This document shows, in pieces, positions 56,748 to 64,000 of a stretch of DNA of 64,000 bases. This DNA is from Sitta carolinensis (lineage: Eukaryota > Chordata > Aves > Passeriformes > Sittidae). The notes below the pieces were generated by a model. It saw only the letters and a program-made list of their open reading frames with translations, was not told the origin of the DNA and ran no database searches. Position 1 is the stretch's first letter. Every line of letters begins with the position of its first letter. The stretch lies in assembly GCA_032173965.1 (NCBI GenBank), contig JAVUNC010000004.1, forward strand, positions 56,419,501 through 56,483,500, in the 5' to 3' direction. The position numbers and the translations under genes were made by a program.

Positions 56748-57080
56748 TTAAAGCCATGTAGAGACCCGAAGTGCAGGAATGACCTCCAAACAGATCTCTT
56801 CTACTTTCCCACTCACTGCCAAATCTGTATTAGCTATACCCAAACTGTACCAAGCAGATGTTTGTGTAACTTGATCTTTAAAAAGTGCATCGCTGGATAC
56901 TTCACAGCTTCTGTGGGTAGGGCATTCATATTTCCTTGCTTCACTATCATCACTGTTACAAAGTAAGTCTATCTTATTTTCCCTTGGGACAGATGGGCTG
57001 GGGCAGAAAAGAGCACTCCAGCTGTCCTCCACACCGGAGAAACTGAGCTGAGCTGTTTGGTATGGCCCCAGCAAACTCAT
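56748..57080 (-). CDS. Unassigned 110-codon open reading frame behind a strong splice acceptor
   Basis: I do not recognise this protein. The minus strand has a long pyrimidine tract and acceptor (ttttttttctaatccag) directly followed by ATGAGTTTGCTGGGG. The frame is then open for 110 codons to TAA. The product is acidic and Cys/Ser-rich (F-C-P-S-P-S, L-L-C-N-S-D-D-S-E, Y-E-C-P-T-H-R-S-C-E) with no signal peptide or membrane segment. It could be the terminal exon of an uncharacterised gene, with M as the first exonic codon by chance. It could also be a spurious frame. No partner exon upstream (higher coordinates) was identified. It sits just upstream of the ERV LTR on the same strand. Confidence 0.3.
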   Translation of the reverse strand: MSLLGPYQTAQLSFSGVEDSWSALFCPSPSVPRENKIDLLCNSDDSEARKYECPTHRSCEVSSDALFKDQVTQTSAWYSLGIANTDLAVSGKVEEICLEVIPALRVSTWL

Positions 57081-57775
57081 CTGGATTAGAAAAAAAATAA
57101 ATAAGCAGCCAAATACATTGATGCTTCTTTCTGGACTGAAGGCTACTTACACTTGAGTGAATTTTTCCAGTTGTAGAGAAGTTATTACCAAGTTGCCCTC
57201 CTCCCTTTGTTGGGTGTGCCCTGACAACCTGTTAATTGTAAATCAAAAGCAAGTTCCCAAGTACCCACTCCCTTCAGAGAAAAGCCAGCCAAATCCTGGG
57301 CCTTTTGCCTGTGCTAATGAGGTGAAGGACACCCCAGTTCCTGGCTCCACCCCAGCAGGGCTCACGGCAGCACCTCCATCTCTCTAAGCTGGCACTGTTT
57401 TTGCAGCAAGGGAATACATGGTTTGAGACAGGTCTTGGCATCTTGGAAGGAGACAATGCTCCAAGTGTCCTCCAGATTTCAAGCAGATAGGTGATGACAA
57501 AAGGAGGAGATTTTTCTCAATTTTTTTATTTGTTGTTTCAGAGTTTTCCTTCCTTTCTCGCTCTCCTTATGTGTCATTATGCAACCCTTTTCCGGGGTGT
57601 AACTTTCACAAGGCTGGGGAAAATCCAAACCAGATGTACTGCAGATGTCAACTTAAGAGGAGAGAGGGTTTCTTTCTCTCTGTTTTCTAGTTGATGCCAC
57701 TGGTTTCCTTCCTTCTCAAACAGCTGTGGTTTGTGGGGAATGCCCCTGAGCTTCTAACCGTGTTTACCCTTACAG
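57081..57775. other. Region between the unassigned ORF and the SLC22A2-like exon
   Basis: About 700 bp with no supported feature. It is where part of an exon 1 or intron 1 of the transporter remnant might have been, but nothing recognisable remains. Confidence 0.5.
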
Positions 57776-57878
57776 TTTAACCTGGTGTGTGAGGATTCCT
57801 GGAAGCTGGCCTGCTTCCATTTGTGTGTGAATTCTGGGTTTTTATTGGCTCTGTGAGCATTGGCTACATGGCAGACAG
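57776..57878 (+). pseudogene. SLC22A2/SLC22A1-like exon 2 remnant, frameshifted
   Basis: The acceptor ttacccttacag is followed by F-N-L-V-C-E-D-S-W-K-L, the OCT1/OCT2 exon 2 signature, and the exon ends G-Y-M-A-D-R at a gtaggt donor. It is 103 bp where the family exon is 104 bp. The loss is one T from the run after GGG (57839-57845), which shifts the frame and yields TGA at about 57853. The usual D-L-F-Q of TM2 has become A-C-F-H. Splice sites are preserved. It is on the opposite strand to SLC22A3, as SLC22A2 is in mammals. No exon 1 was found upstream. Confidence 0.85.
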
Positions 57879-60538
57879 GTAGGTGGTGTGTAGACAGGTA
57901 TGAGATGAACTCTTCCCTCTGGTTGTTGGCATTCTGATGTTGTTGAACAACATTCACAATTCAAAAAGAAAATAAATGCAACCAAAACCCGATTGAAAAG
58001 GTCTGTGCATCACTTAAAAGGGACATGGGTGGTGGTTTCTAAGGTTCTTCTTTCGAAGTCTGTTGTCACCCAAGAATCCACCAAAATGCCGAAGTATCAC
58101 TCCACTTTTACAGCCCTGAGGAATTCACACAAGTGAAGGGACTATGTTTTCTCTCACAGGTGCAAACTGCAACACAAGCTCTGAGCCCAAGATGAAATTT
58201 TTAGTCTTGCACCAAGAACTATTTGCTCATCTTTGTAATAAATTTGTTTCACATTAATTTTAACAGTATCCAGATGGACATAAATCAGTTTCATAATAGG
58301 AGAGTTTTTCTCAGATACAGAAATAGAAGCAATTGTTTCTTCTTAAATTTTATATGATCCTCCTTTTTCTCAGGTGAGTCTGTATTTAGCCAGTTCTAGA
58401 CATTATTTTCTCTCGTTTCCTCTTTTCCATCACAACTGTCTTTGTACCATATATCTGCCCAATGGATTGTTTTTTTAGGTTAGACTCTGAACAAATTTAG
58501 TTCTTTGTAGCTGATCTGCCTCTGCATATTTACCAAATTTTTCAGTAAAATAACAAGGGAGAATGAGACTTGAATTTGGAGAAATGGAGGGAACAGGGAG
58601 TAAACAGGGAGCAAACAGTCCTTCTGGAGATCCAGTCTGTCTTAGATTTTTATTTTTTTAAAACTTTGTATTCTTAACAGCCTTTTCCTCCCAAAACAGC
58701 CCCAATATTGTCTCTCTTGAACAGATATTGCTATTGTTCCCTTCTTTTCACTGTCCCACTCCTCCAAGAGGGAAGGTCTATGGGAAGGGGCATAGCCATC
58801 CCCTGTAGTACTTCTGCAGTGTCACAAAATTAGGATGAGACTGTGTTTGTCTCATTGGACCCTGCTCCCTAGTTTCAGTGCAGGCAAACACACCATCAGT
58901 TAGGCTGTGCAGACAAATCCACTTGTGAAGAAGCTCATCTATGCCCAAATTGGACAGATTGCTTTCCATTCCTCATTAATCATTACCATACTGCCAGTGA
59001 ACCAGACCAGCTTTTTTATAAGCTTTCTGCTTAAATGGATTTTTCACCAATAGATAGTGATTTATTGCAATAACTCTTTGTGGCCACATCTTGTGCGTGG
59101 CTACACCTTTGGCAAAATAAATTCTCAGGTGAAAGACATCAAATGGCTAGAGCAGTACCACAAAAATCCTGCATCCAGGCTTATGTCCTAGGATGGAATC
59201 CTCTGTCTGATTTCAAGGACAAAAGCAGACAGACTTATGACAATTCCAGCGTTTCTTCACATGCATTTTGGAAGATCTTTGTTTTGTTTTGTTTTAAACG
59301 GAAACATTTGTTGCCTCCCTCATCCTCTCATTCCCTTAAATCCAAGTTCTTGTTTTCTGACTAATCTCCTAGTAAACTTGAAAGCATTCCATCCTTTTTC
59401 CCAGAGCTGAGGCTTGGGTGGTGATGCACCCTCATCCAGGCATAACAGGACATGAAATAGCAGAGAGCAGATTCTATGAATGTCAGAAGCACCACTCTTC
59501 AGATCACCTTTCCAAGCCATCATGTTCCCTAGCAAAGGCATTTCTTGCCACCCACCATATGATGGTGGGAGCCAACAGAAACCAGCTTCCAAATTCATAG
59601 CCCTTTATAGCTGAAATGCTCTTCTATCTCTCTCTCTGTGCCAAAATACTGAAGGATCTTTTTACCAAGGCTTTTTGTGAAGTATGAAGAGACATGAGGG
59701 AGTAGGATATAATTCCTCCTAACATAGAACAGGTACATGTCAGTGTGTTAAGGGGCCTTCACTCTGCTCACACCACCCTGTCCCAGCTCACTGCTGCTCC
59801 TGCATTGAGAGCACCCAAGAGCAACATAAAATACCATAACCAGGATGTATTGTGCTCAAGGTAAAACAAAACCAGAACTTTCAAGTGTGATCTGATGAGG
59901 ATCTCATGGGCTGAACTTTAAGGAAAGTCAAAAATATCTGTATGTCGGGCTCATGAGAGGACAAAGTTTGAGTGATGGGATCTGCTGCTGTTACTGTGGA
60001 AAACAAAAGACACTTATTCTGGCTAGTACTTACTGAATATGTATCTCTGTCAGCTAGAAATCAAACGCCTTCCCAGTGTTCCAGTCAGTTTGTTTCTTTC
60101 CAAAACCCTCTATTTCTGACTATCTCTGAGACACAGTGATAAAGGAAACGACAAATGACAGGGATGTACAAAACTCTGCTCAAGAAAAGCTCAATAGTCA
60201 GCCAGGGTTGATAAGAAAATGTGAAAAGATCACAGTTGGCAAACAAATCCCCACTAAAAAGCTATGGCAGCTTTGAAAGATGGTCTGGGAAGCCATATCA
60301 GAGCAATCTTGAATTCATTGGGCAAGTCATTAACCAAAAGTGGGCAATGACCTGAAAACACAAGACAGGGGAGATCCCTGGAATTCCATAGAGATGGTTA
60401 ATGTTGCAGAGGGAAGAGCAGATATAGATGCCTATTCAAAATTAACAGACACCCTCTACAGCCTCTTCAAACCCTTTGGTTTGCCCCCTACCCTTCCAGG
60501 AGCTGAGCATCTTTCTTCTCTTTTTTTAGCCTCCCCAG
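57879..60538 (+). other. Intron of the SLC22A2-like remnant
   Basis: About 2.7 kb between the two remnant exons, bounded by gtaggt and ccccag. No other feature was recognised. Confidence 0.6.
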
Positions 60539-60678
60539 GTTTGGGTACAAACTCTGCCTGCTGGTCGCAGTCCCCATCAATGTGGTTTCGGGGTTTCTGA
60601 TGGCCTTTGCACTGGTGACATTCTGCCTGACCCAGGGACTGGTCAGCAAGGGAGGCTGGCTCACAGGCTATGTCCTCA
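60539..60678 (+). pseudogene. SLC22A2/SLC22A1-like exon 3 remnant, internally shortened
   Basis: The acceptor cctccccag is followed by F-G-Y-K-L-C-L-L, then [10 protein letters not shown] and [13 protein letters not shown]. This aligns with OCT2 exon 3 up to its normal phase-1 end. The exon is 140 bp against 155 bp: five codons are missing in TM4 before Q-G-L-V-S-K, where F-R-L normally stands. The MFS motif R-F-G-R-K is changed to R-F-G-Y-K. The donor is the weak gttatg. Exon 4 and later exons are not visible before the window ends. Confidence 0.85.
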
Positions 60679-61354
60679 GTTATGCAGTTAGCAATTGCAC
60701 CTTCTGGGCAGGCATCCTGGTTTAGCAGCAGGATAAGCCCCCACTGACCCCATCTAATCTTCAAAGCACTGTGTGTAACAAGAGCAGACTTCCTGAGCCA
60801 GAAGCATTTTTGCTTCACTCCTTCATGGACCATCCTGCAATTTTTTTTCTATTTGTCTCCTGAATGCTTTCATGTTTCTAGTTTCCCAGCAGCAACTCAT
60901 GTGGCATAAGCAGGAAACTCATGAAGGAGCACTTTCTTTTGCTTCTTATAAAACTAAAAATCTCTTTGGGCTGCTCACTCACGCTCATTCTGTAGCAAGC
61001 AAGAGTGCAGGAAGGAGCCCAGCTCACTTCCTCCAAGCTACACCTGACTCTACACAAAAGTAACATAGAGGCAGTATCTGATTTACTGTCACAATTCCCT
61101 CTACCTCCCATAAAATCTTGGTGCTGTTGGCTGGTCTGTAATGCAGCTCCCACCACCCAGCAGTGAGCACTGCCATCATGGGAGCCCAAGGCACCCACAA
61201 GACTCTTTTCCCTCCTAGTTTTGCTCCTCTTCTTCCAGAGAAATAACTACAAAAAAATAAGCACCTCTAATCCCAGGCTGGCTTTTAAGATCTGGCATTC
61301 CAGAATTTGACTTGATATTAGGCAAGCTGGAAAATAAAAAAAAAATAAATAAAT

Positions 61355-61386
<32 letters not shown>

Positions 61387-64000
61387 GACAATGAGGAGTT
61401 AGAGCAGTGAATCCTCAGGACGTGTTGGGCCGTGTACAACTGCATCAACATTCGGGGTCAGTGACAGGGAAGGGGCAGAAAGCCCCATCACAGACACCCC
61501 TAGGACCAGCACAGAAAGTAACAGGACACTCTGCCCTGCATATTAAAGCCCATTAAAATTTATGTTTATGCATTAATGTTTTCCTAATGCCCTGAGCTTG
61601 ATAATTTACATGGCCCAACTCCCAAACATCTGTCAGAAATAAGCACTGAGGTAGCGGGGAAAGATAAGGCAAAAAAGGATATAGCTTTTAAAGTAGTTTT
61701 CCCTCCATATCATGGTGGAAAATCACTGCTATAGTGCCTTTGAAGATTGAAGAGTCCTCTCCACAGCTCTTGGGAAGCTGTGATTCACATCATATTCATC
61801 AACATATTTATTCTTTAGATTTTAGTTTGCCTCCTGACCAGTTCTAGTTGTGGAAGAAGGCCTAATTTCTTAATATTTCAAAATATTAAGGATGTAGGAT
61901 GACATAGTGCTGTAGAGCAGGGATGGGATAGGAGCACAGAAGTGTCCAAACAACAGTCATGCTTTCCATGTTGGCATTTGGATTTAGATAGTGACAGCAA
62001 CAGTGGAGGACAAGAACAATGTTTAGAAAAGTGCAGCCCTTGGCCACAAGATCATCTGCCCATCAGATGATGCTGTGGAGAACACCAGAAAACTTGTAAA
62101 AAGTAAAGTAGGTTGGCCAAAACCCAGTTGGTGAAGGCTGGTGAGTATTACAAAACATGGAGCTTTTATGTTTCCTTCAGGCACAGCTGACATACAGCCC
62201 AGGTTTACTTAAGTAAGGGGCAGGGTCTTCTTTAGGGGTCAGTCCCACTTGCATTAACCTGGCCCTGTTTACTTGCTCCCAGCCTCCTTGCCAGAGTCAG
62301 AGGTGCTCCTTCCAAGCTCCAGGGACAGCCCTGGCACTGGTTATGCTCCAGCAGCCCCAGGAGCAGACAGACTTCAGCTGCTCTTAAGGGGAAGGGAAGC
62401 TGTCAAACTGTTACCTGAGGCAGGAGCCTCATGAGCTTCACTCATAGCCTGGGGGTGACACACTCCTACCTCCCCTCCAGGACACAATGCTGCTGCTCCC
62501 CATTTTGAGAGCAGCCATGTGCAGCTGGACCAGCTTTTACATCTCTTTGACTTCCCAGCTCCAGAAAGCAATCCATGAATGAGCAAAGATCACCAGCAAA
62601 GAAATAAATGGACATTTGCCCTTGTGTTTATTAAGCTGCCACCAGAAGCAGATGCCACTATCAGATGTAGGTGACTGCAAATCTAAGGCATGCCAGAGCT
62701 GCCACCCGTGTAACTCCTGCTGTGGCAGTAGCAGTGCTTATTGGAATGAACACCAGTGTGACAGGTAAGGGTCTTGTGACTCAGCTTTTGTAGTTATTCA
62801 TTTATTCATCTCAGGTTTTTTTTCCATTGCTTGACTTGTTGCAACCACCTCCATTTTCTATCTGCAGAGTTTTCAATGGGTTTTATATCAAAGAATTGTA
62901 AGTCAGAATTTCTGATAGATTTCTTTTAGAGACATGTCTGCAACCACAGCAGGACATCAGCTCTACCAGGCACATAATTACACCTTCACTGTTCCTCTTG
63001 CTCTCTCAGGACAAGATTATTCCCCTCTGATCCTGAAGCAAATATTAGTTTTGCAACTGCCTGGGCCAAAGTCATGTCACTCCTGATCTGTCCCTAATCT
63101 TCTCAGGGCAATCTTGCCATGGCCCTGGCCTTGCTGGACAATATGCTTCCCTGCCTTGGAGGCCCCCACAGCAACACTGAACATTAACTGAGGCTCAGGC
63201 TGGTTGAAAGCAGGTGCAAGGTCACTGGGATGCAATCCTGAGGGAATTTCACCCTGCCTGCTGGAGTCCAGCAGCATCTTGCTCAACTGGGAGTTCTCTC
63301 CCTGCAGCTGATTATCAATGGGCAGAGGTATCCTGTACCCTGTTCACAGTAACCTTATGGAAAACCAGTGTTTTCCAGCAGATAGGAACTAGCAACACAA
63401 ACAGGGAAAGGGAGCCACAGAACCACTGTCCCTGTTTTGCCCTGCAACCACAGGTCTGTTATGGTTACTCAGCAGGATGGACTAGGAAATTTCTGGAGGT
63501 GCTGGATATTTTCTGGATTACCCAGTGCTGTTTCTGATTCTCCTTGATGCACAGGACCGTTGGTCAGGGTCCTGCAACTCCCCAAGCCTGATCCCAGCTC
63601 ACTCCAAAGGAATGCCCCTGCAGGGCACACTTATAATTCTATTACCTTATGAAGGATTGTGTTTCTCCTATGCACCCATTTTCATGCTCTTGAGTTGTCA
63701 CATGTCCATCCTTTTGAGTACCCAATGAAATAGGAGAAAAAAATCAATTTTTTAAAAACTCTGTGCAAGTTGTCACATGATTGAACCAGGTTTGTAGTTA
63801 CCTTGATTTAACAGTGGAGATAAATCTCTTATATTATGCTGCCTCCAAGTTAAGACCTCTTGAAGTTCACGTTAAAATCCACACAGCTGGTACAAATATT
63901 TCCCAGCCCTAAAATATGTTTCTCTTAGCGTGCAGAGGGGAAAGCAGCTATGCAGCAATAGGGACAATCCCATCAGAAAATCCTAAACGCTGTAAATAAA
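60679..64000. other. Non-coding tail of the window
   Basis: I searched for SLC22 exons 4-5 (T-E-F-V-G, L-L-Y-Y-W, P-E-S-P-R-W motifs) and found none. There is an A-rich tract at 61331-61387. The rest has no recognisable content. Confidence 0.5.
61331..61387. repeat. A-rich low-complexity tract (AAAT/poly-A)
   Basis: aaataaataaataaaattt is followed by more than 20 A residues. No retroposed gene body is seen next to it. It produces a poly-Phe minus-strand open frame that is not a gene. Confidence 0.9.

Noticed and set aside
61215..61451. Minus-strand open frame rich in Phe
   Set aside because: It is produced by the A-rich tract at 61331-61387.

Overview
The window is vertebrate nuclear DNA, almost certainly avian and perhaps passerine. 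Introns are long with GT-AG boundaries, and the interspersed repeats are mostly CR1 LINE pieces ending in the typical bird motif (catagaatcatagaat on the plus strand when the element is reversed). A class I endogenous retrovirus LTR is also present. There are no operons, CRISPR arrays or bacterial signals. The gene content matches the amniote PLG / SLC22A3 / SLC22A2 neighbourhood.

Region 1 (1-6254, plus strand) holds the 3' end of plasminogen (PLG): the second half of kringle 5 and the complete trypsin-like protease domain in seven exons. The protease exons are intact, with catalytic His, Asp and Ser and the S1-pocket Asp all visible. The kringle 5 exon has one extra base that creates an in-frame TAA, so as written the reading frame ends before the protease domain.

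Region 2 (about 10.8-36.4 kb, minus strand) is a complete SLC22A3 gene (OCT3, extraneuronal monoamine transporter) in 11 coding exons that join to a 549-residue protein. It converges tail to tail with PLG, and its first exon lies in a GC-rich, CpG-rich promoter segment at about 35.6-36.4 kb. Introns hold several CR1 pieces, including a back-to-back composite at 19.5-20.3 kb.

Region 3 (36.4-64 kb) is mostly non-coding. It contains a 45-codon minus-strand ORF for a single-pass membrane micropeptide with a strong start context (41.69-41.83 kb), an 86-nt near-perfect hairpin at 47.81-47.89 kb, a 19-20 bp minisatellite at 55.1-55.3 kb, and a minus-strand gammaretrovirus-like LTR with a tRNA-Pro-type primer-binding site (56.07-56.53 kb). 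It also has an unassigned 110-codon open reading frame just behind a good splice acceptor (56.75-57.08 kb). Finally, there are two decayed plus-strand exons of an SLC22A2/SLC22A1-like transporter (57.78 and 60.54 kb), one with a frameshift and the other with an in-frame loss. The SLC22A2-like remnant and SLC22A3 are divergent, as in mammals.

The two recognised genes are neighbours by history and do not form a pathway: PLG encodes a secreted fibrinolytic zymogen and SLC22A3 a plasma-membrane organic-cation carrier. All boundaries were read by eye from splice sites, reading phase and family knowledge. No alignment or transcript data were available.
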